This document shows, one piece after another, positions 1 through 7,772 of a DNA stretch of 64,000 nt. Positions within the stretch are counted from its first letter, which is position 1; every line of letters starts with the position of its first letter. Position numbers and translations under genes: made by a program. The notes under the pieces were generated by a model, which saw only the letters and a list, made by a program, of their open reading frames with translations, was not told where the DNA came from and searched no databases. Location: NCBI GenBank assembly GCA_963737405.1, contig CAVTSL010000001.1, positions 1-64,000 of the forward strand, read 5' to 3'. This stretch comes from JACCTU01 sp963737405. Its GTDB lineage: Bacteria; Actinomycetota; Thermoleophilia; Gaiellales; Gaiellaceae.

Positions 1-138
1 CCCGCCGCCGAACACCAAAACGCCTGCGTCCATGGCCTCCTGGACCACCGCATGAGCAGCCTCTCCCACGGCGGGTAACTCCTCAGCGGGGATGTGGTCC
101 ATCGCGCCGCTGGGGAACGAAATCAGGTACCGCGTCAT
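1..138 (-). CDS. YCII-like domain protein, C-terminus cut by window edge
   Basis: The 46 visible N-terminal residues begin MTRYLISFPSGAMDHIP and run to VLVFGGG at the edge. The short beta strand, the helix rich in A/E and the 'G(V/L)L..GG' turn fit the YCII/DGPF ferredoxin-like fold found in small dimeric proteins of unknown role. The start is chosen because AAAGGAG lies about 9 bases upstream, and the ATG five bases further up runs into a stop within two codons. It is divergent from the next gene across about 205 bp. The family call rests on a fragment only. Confidence 0.6.
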   Translation of the reverse strand, partial: MTRYLISFPSGAMDHIPAEELPAVGEAAHAVVQEAMDAGVLVFGGG

Positions 139-270
139 CTCATGACTCCTTTCTCGGCGGCCTGCTCCGGCCGCATCTCAGCCTCGCCCGTACGCGGTAG
201 AGACTGACAAAACACAGAAGACTCATCGCTGCTCCGGCCGATCCGGGTTCACTTCGTCAGGCGTCATTCC

Positions 271-286
271 CGAACGCTGGCCCAGG
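271..286. repeat. 16-bp direct repeat, left copy
   Basis: CGAACGCTGGCCCAGG occurs here and again, base for base, at 800-815 in the same orientation. The two copies bracket the PPOX gene. The downstream bases (CGAGGTTC versus TGCAAGTTC) also remain similar, so the shared tract may once have been longer. What it is cannot be told from two copies. Confidence 0.6.
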
Positions 287-343
287 CGAGGTTCGTAACC
301 TTCCGTTGGCAAGGATCATGCGACATGAGAAGGAGCTAGAACG

Positions 344-748
344 ATGGCCACGCTCAACGAGAAGCAGGCGGCGCTCTTCACCGACCGCAACTGGGGCGTG
401 ATCGCGACCATCCGTGAGGACGGATCACCGCATGCCACGCCGGTCTGGATCGATTACGACGGTGAGAACGTGCTCGTCAACAGCGCCTACGGGAGGACAA
501 AGGTCACGAACATCGAGCGCGATCCGCGAGCGACCGTCACGGTCCTACCCGCCTCTGACCAACAGGGCGGCTACGTAATGGTGAGCGGCACGGCCAAAAT
601 CGTCGAAGAGGGCGCGCTCGAGCACATCAACATGCTCGCGAAGAAGTACCTGGGCGAGGACAAGTACCCGTACCTCGGTCCGGGCGAGCGGCGGGTGATC
701 ATCCAGATCCACCCCGAGCGCGTCGATGGCTTCGGCGCAGGCGGCTAG
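344..748 (+). CDS. PPOX-class flavin/F420-dependent oxidoreductase
   Basis: A 134-residue protein of the pyridoxamine-5'-phosphate-oxidase-like split beta-barrel family, the usual length for actinobacterial PPOX-class F420-dependent enzymes. Diagnostic stretches are 'WGVIATIREDGSPHATPVW' near residues 17-35, 'NSAYGRTKVTNIERDPRATVTV' near 46-67 (phosphate/cofactor binding) and 'YVMVSGTAKIV' near 77-87. These proteins bind FMN or F420 and reduce small hydrophobic substrates; the real substrate is unknown. GAAGGAGC sits 8 bases before the ATG. It stands alone between two copies of a 16-bp direct repeat. Confidence 0.88.
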   Translation: MATLNEKQAALFTDRNWGVIATIREDGSPHATPVWIDYDGENVLVNSAYGRTKVTNIERDPRATVTVLPASDQQGGYVMVSGTAKIVEEGALEHINMLAKKYLGEDKYPYLGPGERRVIIQIHPERVDGFGAGG

Positions 749-799
749 GGCAACCGCTCAGACCAGTCATGCCGCGCCACGTCGCTCGGGTGACACTCG

Positions 800-815
800 C
801 GAACGCTGGCCCAGG
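800..815. repeat. 16-bp direct repeat, right copy
   Basis: Exact second copy of CGAACGCTGGCCCAGG (first copy 271-286), in the same orientation, 52 bases after the stop of the PPOX gene. Confidence 0.6.
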
Positions 816-1032
816 TGCAAGTTCTGCGGCAAGGTGCATCCGCACTCCTCGCCGACGTTCTGAGGAGCGCGCGCTCGAGCGCGTCGTCGGGTCGCGGCGA
901 ACCGAAGATGGGTCGGAGTGCCGCATCGCTCCGACCCTCACCCACCTAGGCGCACCAGCGAACTGTTCGCGCTCACCGTTGGGCTAAGCGCGCCCGGCCA
1001 AGTGGGGAGCGTTAGCGCCCTCGCCGTAGAGC

Positions 1033-1068
1033 GTCGGGGCGGTGCCGGGGAGAGAGGCACGCCCCGAC
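1033..1068. terminator. Long hairpin (possible terminator or small-RNA element)
   Basis: GTCGGGGC then GTGCC pair with GGCAC then GCCCCGAC. That is 13 bp with one bulged G, closing a 9-base loop. No T-run follows, and the nearest upstream gene ends about 285 bases earlier, so this is not an ordinary 3'-end terminator for it. Confidence 0.4.
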
Positions 1069-1308
1069 TCGCTCGCAACCTCGCAGGGGGTCAGGGGAGG
1101 TTGAGGGAGACACTAGGAGTCTCGGCAGCGGCGATGTAGGAGCCGTGGACGAATCGTTCGCTCCGAGCGGAGAAGATCCACGTTCGCGACTGCTTCACCC
1201 CTGGTGCCGGCCGGGAACGCACCGTCACGAGCGCTCACCGGCCGCACGCAGGGAGCGTCACGGTAGCCGCGAGGACCAAGGCTCGCATCCGGCACGTTTG
1301 TGTCACAC

Positions 1309-1328
1309 GCATAGCGTTTTTGCTATGC
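1309..1328. promoter_or_regulatory. Perfect palindrome upstream of small secreted protein
   Basis: GCATAGC, a 6-base GTTTTT spacer, then GCTATGC: 7-bp arms, unusually AT-rich for this window. It ends 64 bases before the ATG of the next gene, a sensible distance for an operator. The cognate regulator is unknown. Confidence 0.4.
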
Positions 1329-1392
1329 ACAATGTCTCTCGAACCGGACGACATTTGGATCGACCGGGAACCGTTACAGAGAGGACTTTGCA

Positions 1393-1654
1393 ATGAAGAA
1401 GTACATCATCACGATTGCGCGCACTCGTCGCGCTTGCAGCTCCGACCGCCGCCATGGCGACCCCGATCGACCCGGCTGACGGGTACGTGTGGAACGAGAA
1501 CGCCAAGTCCGAGGGCAACCTCGTGGGCGAGTACACGTCGCGGATCACGCACAACGGCCCGTGGGTCCAGGAGCAGATCGCCGAGAAGGGCGGACGCAGC
1601 GTGGTCGTGCAGAGCGTCCTCGCGCAGGATGGCCTGGGTCGTCTCGCCAAGTAA
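1393..1654 (+). CDS. Small secreted protein with frameshift in its signal peptide
   Basis: The ATG at 1393 opens MKKYIITIA, then the frame closes within 20 codons. One base later, at about 1420, the other frame continues as ALVALAAPTAAMA and then TPIDPADGYVWNENAKSEGN, ending in VVVQSVLAQDGLGRLAK. Joined, the two halves give a textbook signal peptide (basic n-region, hydrophobic core, AMA cleavage site) and a mature chain of about 64 residues. Removal of one base in GCGCGC restores it. This is either a sequencing insertion or a recent loss. AGAGAGGA lies about 10 bases upstream. I do not recognise the mature family. Confidence 0.55.
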
Positions 1655-1750
1655 GTAGTTGCAACCGCTGGGGCGGCTGGCCTCGCCCCCGACGTCCGAC
1701 TGCTCAGCCTCATGCTGGGCAGTCGGCGTACCGGCCCCGTCAGAGCCGAT

Positions 1751-2310
1751 CTAGCCGGCGAACGCGGCGTCCATCTGCGCGATCTCCTGCGCGATCTGCC
1801 GGCCGCCACGGACGGCCTCGAACTCGTGCGAGTAGCAGCGCAGCGAGCGTCTTCGTGTCGCTGTGGCCCATCCAGGCGCGGACCCGTTCGGCATCGCCGT
1901 TCGTGGCCTTGACCATCGCGGAGCCGAAGACGTGGCGGAGCGAGTGGCAGTCGAGGTTCGGCCGCTCCTCCGTCTCCTCGCCGTTGATCCCGCAGGCGAG
2001 CGCGATCTCGCAGACAGCACGGAGAGCGTTGCGGTGCGAGACGGAGCTCCCGCTCGCGGTCGTGATCACGAAGTCGGAGGGATCGGTGTACGCGCTCGCG
2101 AGCTGCCACTCACGGCCGCTGGGCGGCGACCTCCTGGTTGACATGCCGCATGCGAGCGCTGAGACTTCCGCACGGGAGGAGGTCGGTGTGTCAACGCCCT
2201 GTTACCGGGGAGACGCGCGGGCGACCAGCTTGGTCGTTTGCGCTGGCCGTAGAACGACCTGCCGCCCTTGGTGCGGCGTGGTTGAGTCCTCCCGCAGCCG
2301 ATCCGAGAGG
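1751..2310 (-). pseudogene. Decayed tyrosine recombinase (phage-type integrase)
   Basis: Read from 2310 downwards, fragments in different frames spell a C-terminal integrase catalytic domain. They are RRTKGG / RQVVLRPAQTTKLVARASP, then REWQLASAYTDPSDFVITTASGSSVSHRN, then HSLRHVFGSAMVKATNGDAERVRAWMGHSDTKTLAAL. A one-base shift then gives YSHEFEAVRGGRQ. The HxxR, the 'MGHSDTKT' His and the terminal Tyr of the family are all visible. An in-frame stop after 'ARASPR' and at least two frame changes mean it is broken more than once, so it looks truly dead rather than mis-sequenced. The N-terminal half was not found. Confidence 0.75.
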
Positions 2311-2318
2311 AGGCGTAC

Positions 2319-4082
2319 GTGAAGAGGTCGCTCTTCTGTTTGTTCCTGTTGGCCGCTGCATTCATGGCGGTCCCGACGGCTTCCGCGGCGACGGATGCTC
2401 TCGTCAGTGTCGCTAGCCCGACCGGTAGCCATCCTCAGAACGCTCAAAACGAGCCGGCGCTAGCCGTCGATCCGGTTCACCCGAACATCCTCGTCGAGGC
2501 AGCGAATGACCTCGTGGACATGCAGCCGTGCTCGCGGGTGGCGTCGACCACCGCCGGGGCGTGCTCGTTCCCGCTCGGGACCTTCAACCTCGGCGTCGGG
2601 CTCACCTCTGCCTCTTTCTCCTTCGACTCCGGGCACACGTGGGTCCAGCCCACTTACCAGGGGCTCACTGCGGCCGACTGCGCTCCCACCGTCGAGCCGT
2701 GCGTCCCTCACCCGGGGCCGATCCACACGGTCCCGAACTTCTACGAGAACGGTCTACGCTCCCGCGGCGATCCTGCCGTCGCATTCGGCCCGAGCCCTGG
2801 CTCCAACGGGTTCTCGTGGTCGAACGGCGTACGGCTGTATTTCTCGAACCTCGCCACGAGCCTGACCGACGGCGTCATTGCGAAGGGACCGGACACCCAG
2901 AACAGCACGTTTGCCGTCACCGTCTCCCATATCGACAACGTGTCCCCTTCGCGGATCCAGGTCCAGGGCAACTGGTCGAAGCCCTATTTCGCTGCGCCAC
3001 ACGTCGCCGCTTCTGCTGGGCTCGACAAGGAGCAGATCTGGGCGGACAACGCGGCGTCGAGTCAGTTCTTCGGCAACGTCTATGTCTGCTATGTCGACTT
3101 TCACAGCTTCAGTCAGGGGAACGCGTTTCCGCTCTTCCCGATGGTCGCGAGATCGACTGACGGCGGCATCACCTGGTCGGCGCGCCCGGTCGCCCCGCCG
3201 CTGACGAACTCCAAGCATGGCTCGCTCGACGGCTGCACGGTACGCACGGACAGCGAGGGCGTCGTCTACGCGTTCTTCACGCACTTTGCAGGCACCGGCC
3301 TGCAGGGTGCGCACACGCTGATCAAGTCGCTCGACGGCGGGCGCACCTGGACGCAGCCTCGTGACGTTCTGCCGATGACGGATCCCTGCTTCTTCGTCGA
3401 CCCCGTCTCATTCCGATGCGTCGAGGATGGGATCGCCGGCGCCCGCGCGGATCTCGCCGCGATGCCGAGCATCGACATCGCGAACGGTGCACCCACAGGA
3501 GCGGACGCGACGAACGAGATCGTCAACGCGTGGACCGACGGCGCCCTCGGCCAGAACAACGAGCGGACGATGTTCTCGTACTCGCTGGACCGCGGGGAGA
3601 CGTGGAGCGCGCCGAGCCCGATCTCTCTGCCCGGAGACCGGTCCGCGTACTCCGCTCCGGCTATCGCCCCGGACGGCTCGATGGTCTATGTCGTGTACAT
3701 GGCGTACACGCAGCCTTTCCAGATGAGCACCTCCGGCCCTCGGCCGGAACACGGAGTGCTGTTGTCCTCGCCGCTCGTCGGCGGCGTACCCGCCGCGTGG
3801 TCGGCCGCGTACGTCGGCCCGCTCGGCGATGCTCGAGGAACGTCGCAGGGGCGGGTCCTCTACAACGAGTTCCTCGGGGACTACGTCTACGCGATCGCGA
3901 CGCGCACGTACGGCGCCGGAGTGTGGACGGACACACGGCGCACTGCGGATTGTCCGGCAATGGATGCCTGGCGCCAGGCATCGTTCAGCGCCAGGCACCT
4001 CGTGTTCCCCGCGCCGTGGCCGCTGGGCGATTGCCCCGCGAGCTTCGGCAACGACGACATCTTCAGCGCCTCGACGGGCTGA
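2319..4082 (+). CDS. Secreted Asp-box (BNR) beta-propeller protein, sialidase-like fold
   Basis: A 587-residue exported protein. The GTG start follows GAGAGGAGG and opens a signal peptide ending near ASA at residue 23. Four Asp-boxes (SxDxGxTW) are visible: SFDSGHTWV near 101, STDGGITWS near 278, SLDGGRTWT near 336 and SLDRGETWS near 421. This marks a sialidase/BNR-type six-bladed propeller. The Arg triad and the Tyr/Glu pair of true sialidases cannot be assigned, so a binding or adhesion role is as likely as hydrolysis. It lies between a dead integrase and a terminase-like fragment and may be cargo of an old insertion. A strong hairpin follows at 4103-4131. Confidence 0.8.
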   Translation: MKRSLFCLFLLAAAFMAVPTASAATDALVSVASPTGSHPQNAQNEPALAVDPVHPNILVEAANDLVDMQPCSRVASTTAGACSFPLGTFNLGVGLTSASFSFDSGHTWVQPTYQGLTAADCAPTVEPCVPHPGPIHTVPNFYENGLRSRGDPAVAFGPSPGSNGFSWSNGVRLYFSNLATSLTDGVIAKGPDTQNSTFAVTVSHIDNVSPSRIQVQGNWSKPYFAAPHVAASAGLDKEQIWADNAASSQFFGNVYVCYVDFHSFSQGNAFPLFPMVARSTDGGITWSARPVAPPLTNSKHGSLDGCTVRTDSEGVVYAFFTHFAGTGLQGAHTLIKSLDGGRTWTQPRDVLPMTDPCFFVDPVSFRCVEDGIAGARADLAAMPSIDIANGAPTGADATNEIVNAWTDGALGQNNERTMFSYSLDRGETWSAPSPISLPGDRSAYSAPAIAPDGSMVYVVYMAYTQPFQMSTSGPRPEHGVLLSSPLVGGVPAAWSAAYVGPLGDARGTSQGRVLYNEFLGDYVYAIATRTYGAGVWTDTRRTADCPAMDAWRQASFSARHLVFPAPWPLGDCPASFGNDDIFSASTG

Positions 4083-4102
4083 CGCTCCTCAAGGGCGACA
4101 AG

Positions 4103-4131
4103 GGCCGGCTCGCGCGCTGCGAGCCGGCCCC
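4103..4131 (+). terminator. Strong GC hairpin after the propeller gene
   Basis: GGGCCGGCTCGC, loop GCGCT, GCGAGCCGGCCC: a perfect 12-bp stem starting 20 bases after the stop at 4082. It is followed by a C-run rather than a T-run. Confidence 0.65.
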
Positions 4132-4253
4132 CCGCCCCGCGCGGGCTGCACGCCGTAGCCAATCGCCGCCTTCGGTGAGGCCGAGTCCGGCCCCCCTAGA
4201 AGGGCCAAAGGGGGGAGGGGTAAACGCAAGGCGCGCTCGGGCTCGCGGAGCTG

Positions 4254-4472
4254 ATGGTGCAGGAGCGAGCGGAGGAGATCGTCGAGGTCTTCCGCGCAAT
4301 CCGGCAGGGCGATTGGCGTGCCGGCGCTGCGCTCCTCGAGCGCGTCTACGGCAAGCCAGCCGAGAAGGTCGAGGTCTCCAACCCGCAGTCGGTCGAGGAC
4401 GTGGAGAAGATGAGCCTCGCGGAGATCAGACACTTGCGCTCGGTGGTCGAGGGCGACGATCCGCCGCTCTAG
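4254..4472 (+). CDS. Terminase-small-subunit-like / phage-derived fragment
   Basis: 72 residues: VQERAEEIVEVFRAIRQGDW, then RAGAALLERVYGKPAEKVEVS, then an acidic tail. The 'A.ALL.R.YGKP...VEV' pattern is typical of the middle of phage small-terminase or related helix-rich proteins, where it follows an HTH. Upstream codons in the same frame (ALGLAEL) also fit, but a stop at 4221 ends the match, so the N-terminal part appears lost. No ribosome-binding site is evident. Probably a relic of the same element as the integrase at 1751-2310. It could also be a short unrelated hypothetical. Confidence 0.45.
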   Translation: MVQERAEEIVEVFRAIRQGDWRAGAALLERVYGKPAEKVEVSNPQSVEDVEKMSLAEIRHLRSVVEGDDPPL

Positions 4473-4507
4473 GGCCCCGGTGGGGGCAACCGGCCCCCAG
4501 GCGGAAT

Positions 4508-4528
4508 CCCGCATAACCATGCGGGTTT
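4508..4528 (+). terminator. Hairpin with short T-tract
   Basis: CCCGCAT, loop AACC, ATGCGGG, then TTT: a perfect 7-bp stem 35 bases after the phage-like fragment. It is a reasonable factor-independent terminator. A second 7-bp inverted repeat (TTGCGAG/CTCGCAA) follows at 4527-4554. Confidence 0.5.
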
Positions 4529-4687
4529 GCGAGCGCGTAGCAACACCCTCGCAACACTGAGCTGGTGCTCTCCGATGGGTCGTCCTCGACGAGGAGCACT
4601 CGATCGTCCACGCCGTTCCCTTCTAGACTCGCTCTGCCGCGCCGCCTAAGACCGCGACCGCCTCGATCTCGATCTCCGTGGTCTCCT

Positions 4688-5536
4688 TCAAAGACGTCCG
4701 TGGTCGCGCAGACAGGTCAGCGCGCCGATCGTGACGACACCACGCCACTCCGTCGTCTGCGCCGGCGACCAGGCCAGGAAGTCGAACATCCAGCCGCCGT
4801 CTTCCTGCTGCCCGGACTCGACGGCGTCGAGGTGAGCCTCGATCAAGGCTTCGCTGACGAGATCGCGGGAGCGGCTACCGGGACGAGGCGAAAGGTCGAG
4901 TGCACGCAGCCCCTCCCCGTCCGCCCCTTCGCCAGCGAGGGCAGACCGATCGACGCGAGTAGCGAGCGACGCGATCGCTGCACGAGCGCGCTCCTCGTCG
5001 GGCACGGTGTCGAGGAACCGGCAGGCGTTCTTGAGCCAGTAGCCGCCCGGCTGCTCGGTCGTCTCGATCGAGCGCCAGCACCAATCGGTCGCGCGGTCCA
5101 ACCATTCGTCGTCAGTGATGCCGCCGGCGTGGAGGACCGCGGCCAGCTCGAACGTCAGGAAGGAACCAGGCTGCGGCGACCACCACGGCGCGTGCGGGTA
5201 GTCCTCGAAGCCGGGCAGCACGAATGGGATGCCGCCATCTCCATCTGCGATCGAGACGATCCAGGCGCGGGCGTCGCGAGCCATCTCGCTGCCCGCCGCT
5301 CCGGCCTCGTTCAGGACGTCCAGCGCGAGCAGCGTCGGCGCCGGCTGGCTGGCCGGGCAACGCAGATCGGGCTCGAGCGCATGGCCGAAGCCCCCGTCGG
5401 CGTTGCGGTAGCCGCGGAGCGCCTCGAGCACCGGCTCGGCCGAACCGTCGGCAAACAACAGCGCGTAGCGGTGCCGGTCGAGCAGACGTGCAGCGCGCCA
5501 GACGAAGCTCTCGGCGGCACGTTGATCGACCGGCAT
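4688..5536 (-). CDS. Alpha/alpha-toroid (terpene-cyclase-like fold) hypothetical protein
   Basis: 282 residues. Two QW-like repeats are visible, 'YRNADGGFGHALEPD' near 43-57 and 'QQEDGGWMFDFLAWSP' near 242-257, with a central 'DGDGGIPFVLP' segment. This pattern belongs to the six-hairpin toroid shared by squalene/hopene cyclases and prenyltransferases. The protein is far too short for a cyclase and lacks a DXDD motif, so catalysis of that kind is unlikely. In actinobacteria such proteins are annotated as hypothetical or prenyltransferase-like. It is divergent from ltrA. No signal peptide is seen. Confidence 0.65.
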   Translation of the reverse strand: MPVDQRAAESFVWRAARLLDRHRYALLFADGSAEPVLEALRGYRNADGGFGHALEPDLRCPASQPAPTLLALDVLNEAGAAGSEMARDARAWIVSIADGDGGIPFVLPGFEDYPHAPWWSPQPGSFLTFELAAVLHAGGITDDEWLDRATDWCWRSIETTEQPGGYWLKNACRFLDTVPDEERARAAIASLATRVDRSALAGEGADGEGLRALDLSPRPGSRSRDLVSEALIEAHLDAVESGQQEDGGWMFDFLAWSPAQTTEWRGVVTIGALTCLRDHGRL

Positions 5537-5662
5537 GCCTCACACGTTACGACACCGTCGACGAGCGGTCTTTGCAGTCGTGGGAAGCCTTCGGTGGGCC
5601 GCCACGGCCGCCGACGCTGCTAGTACTCGAGTTCGCCTGCCGAGTATCGAGGAACACGTGAA

Positions 5663-6904
5663 ATGAGCAAGCGCAGTGGAGTGGACGCCGGTCCACCCAT
5701 GACGCTGGGCGCGGGGCTGCGTCGTTGGTTTCTGCGGCCGCCCCGCCCTCACGGCGAAGTGATCGAGGACCGGACGGTCAGCTTCCTGGAGCTCTTCTAC
5801 GACCTCGTCTACGTGGTGCTCGTCAGCCAGATAGCACACACGCTGGCCGAGGACGTCTCGTGGTCGGGCGTACTCGATTTCGTCGTCGTCTTCGGGCTGA
5901 TCTGGATCGGGTGGTTCAACGGCACCGAGTTCCACGAGGTGCACGGCCGCGAGGATGGTCGCAACCGCTCGTTCACCTTCTTGCAGATGGGGATCCTCAC
6001 TGTGCTCGCCGTCTTCGCCGCGAACGCGACGACCACCGCCGGCGAACAGTTCGCACTCACGTACGCGGTGCTGCTGGCGGTCCTCGTCTGGCAATGGGCC
6101 TCCGTGTACCGGACGGCCGCACCCGAGTACCGCCCGGGCGCGCGCCGCTACGTCGTCGGCCTGGTGGTGTCGATCGGAGCGCTGCTTGCCAGCTCACGCA
6201 TGGAGGACACAGTCCGACTGACCGTCTGGGCCGCCGTCGTCCTCGGCTCGATCGCGCTCGTCGTCTTGTACTTGCTGCGTACGCCCGACGACTCGCTCGG
6301 GATCTTGCCCACAGCCTCGATGGCCGAGCGCTATGGGCTGTTCATCATCATCGTCCTGGGCGAGGTGGTCCTCGGCGTGGTCAACGGGCTGCTGGCGGTC
6401 GGGGATCTCGACTTCCGCACCGTCGCGACGGGCGTTCTCGGACTCACCATCGCCTTCGGCTTCTGGTGGACCTACTTCGACTACGTCGGGCGGCGCCTGC
6501 CGCGACAGGACGGGGGCTCGCTCGCGCTGTGGCTCTTCAGCCAGCTTCCGATCGCGATGGCGGTGGCAGCAGCGGGCGCCGGCATGGTGAGTCTGATCGA
6601 GCACGCCGCCGACGCCCGCACGCCCGAGCCGTCGAGCTGGCTCTTGACCGGGTCGGTCTCGGCTCTGCTGGTCGCGCTCGTGGCGACGATCGTGACACTC
6701 GTCGACTACCGGAGGCTCGCTGACCTCTACCGCCCACTCGCGCTGGCGTTGCTGCTCGGTGCGGCCGCGGCGCTGGCGATCGGATGGGCACGCCCCGCGC
6801 CCTGGCTGCTCGCGCTGCTGCTGGATCTGATCCTGATCGCGATCTGGTGCTTCGCCTTCGTCCGAAACCTGCGGACGACGCTGTTCGATCCCGAGCCCGG
6901 TTAG
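5663..6904 (+). CDS. ltrA: Low temperature requirement A family membrane protein
   Basis: 413 residues with about ten to twelve hydrophobic helices from residue 40 to the end. The N-terminal signature 'RTVSFLELFYDLVYVVLVSQ', then 'FNGTEFHEVHGREDGRNR', and 'FIIIVLGEVVLGVV' near residue 225 are characteristic of the LtrA family (PF06772). The family was named for a Listeria mutant unable to grow in the cold; its molecular role is not established. It is monocistronic and converges on hdeD over the hairpin at 6925-6954. Confidence 0.88.
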   Translation: MSKRSGVDAGPPMTLGAGLRRWFLRPPRPHGEVIEDRTVSFLELFYDLVYVVLVSQIAHTLAEDVSWSGVLDFVVVFGLIWIGWFNGTEFHEVHGREDGRNRSFTFLQMGILTVLAVFAANATTTAGEQFALTYAVLLAVLVWQWASVYRTAAPEYRPGARRYVVGLVVSIGALLASSRMEDTVRLTVWAAVVLGSIALVVLYLLRTPDDSLGILPTASMAERYGLFIIIVLGEVVLGVVNGLLAVGDLDFRTVATGVLGLTIAFGFWWTYFDYVGRRLPRQDGGSLALWLFSQLPIAMAVAAAGAGMVSLIEHAADARTPEPSSWLLTGSVSALLVALVATIVTLVDYRRLADLYRPLALALLLGAAAALAIGWARPAPWLLALLLDLILIAIWCFAFVRNLRTTLFDPEPG

Positions 6905-6924
6905 ACGGCCCGCGGTCGCGGCCC

Positions 6925-6954
6925 GCCCGCTCCTCGTGCGAAGCAGGAGCGGGC
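6925..6954. terminator. Shared terminator hairpin between convergent ltrA and hdeD
   Basis: GCCCGCTCCT, 10-base loop, AGGAGCGGGC: a perfect 10-bp stem in the 87-bp convergent gap. It could serve both strands. Confidence 0.65.
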
Positions 6955-6991
6955 GAGCCTTGCTGAAGCGCGCGTCCTGATTCCGCCGGTC

Positions 6992-7568
6992 TCAGACCGC
7001 CGCGAGCCGGTTCCGCAGGCCTCTCAGCTTGAACGCGACGAAGAGCTCGGTGATCCCGCGCGTGAGCGCGATGACGCCGACGTAGACCACCAGCAGGATC
7101 GCGCTCTCCCTGAACGAGCCCGCGACCCAGAACGCCAGCACGATCTCGACGATGCCGAGAATCAGCTGGAGCCACCACAGGTCGAACTCGTCCTTGGTCA
7201 TGAAGGCGACGGTGAGGTCGAAGATCCCCTTGAACAGGAGGAAGAACGCCACCAGCGCGGCGAGCGTCGTGAAGGCGGAGCGCGGGTCCACGAGCGCCCA
7301 CACCCCGGTGATGACGAAGAGGACGCCGAGGATGCCGTGCACGATCTTCCAGCCGGTGCTCGACAACGAGGATCTGGAAGAACTCGTTGGCCCCGGCCAT
7401 CAACGCGACGATGCCGAACAGGATCGAGATCGCGTAGATGGTCGTGTAGTCCCACTGGAAGACGAGCAGCGAGAAGACGAGCCAGCCGATTCCGGTCACG
7501 AGAAACAGCCACCATCTATCGGCTGCGTCTTCGACGAGCTCACGTTCCGCGAATACTGTGTTGAACAC
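6992..7568 (-). CDS. HdeD/DUF308 membrane protein with one-base frameshift
   Basis: The GTG at 7568 follows GGAGG and gives VFNTVFAERELVEDAADRWW, helices, and 'MAGANEFFQIL'. The frame must then shift by one base at about 7361-7368 to continue as SSTGWKIVHGILGVLFVITG and run to RGLRNRLAAV. The joined protein of about 191 residues has six hydrophobic helices in three pairs, as expected for the HdeD acid-resistance/DUF308 family. The total length (577 nt) fits one extra base. It is divergent from the SARP gene. Either a recent pseudogene or an assembly insertion. Confidence 0.75.
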
Positions 7569-7772
7569 GTTCCCCACCTCCGTTCGTGACGACCCCCCGC
7601 ATGAGTGTTCTGTTGCAGGGACGCGATCCCTACCGAGGGACAGTGGCCCCGATGACGCCAGCGCGCTCAACGCTGAAGCGCTGGCTGCCGTCGCCCTTGC
7701 GGCGGAAGAGGGCACCGCCGGGTGCAGAGCTTGTGTTCGCCGGCCGTTTGCGGCTATAGGCGCAAAGGGGCC

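Larger units (their letters stand above)
749..1392. other. Gene-free stretch of about 640 bp
   Basis: No reading frame here has a ribosome-binding site, a recognisable motif or a domain. The stretch holds the right copy of the 16-bp repeat (800-815), a long hairpin (1033-1068) and a perfect palindrome (1309-1328) just before the next gene. It may be a decayed intergenic region or carry a small RNA. I see nothing else in it. Confidence 0.5.

Noticed and set aside
2255..2300. tRNA 3'-half-like sequence (GGTTGAGTCCTCCCGC) beside the dead integrase, as a possible att site
   Set aside because: The T-loop lacks the GGTTCRANYCC consensus by one base and no acceptor or anticodon stem can be folded; it is within the range of the integrase relic itself.
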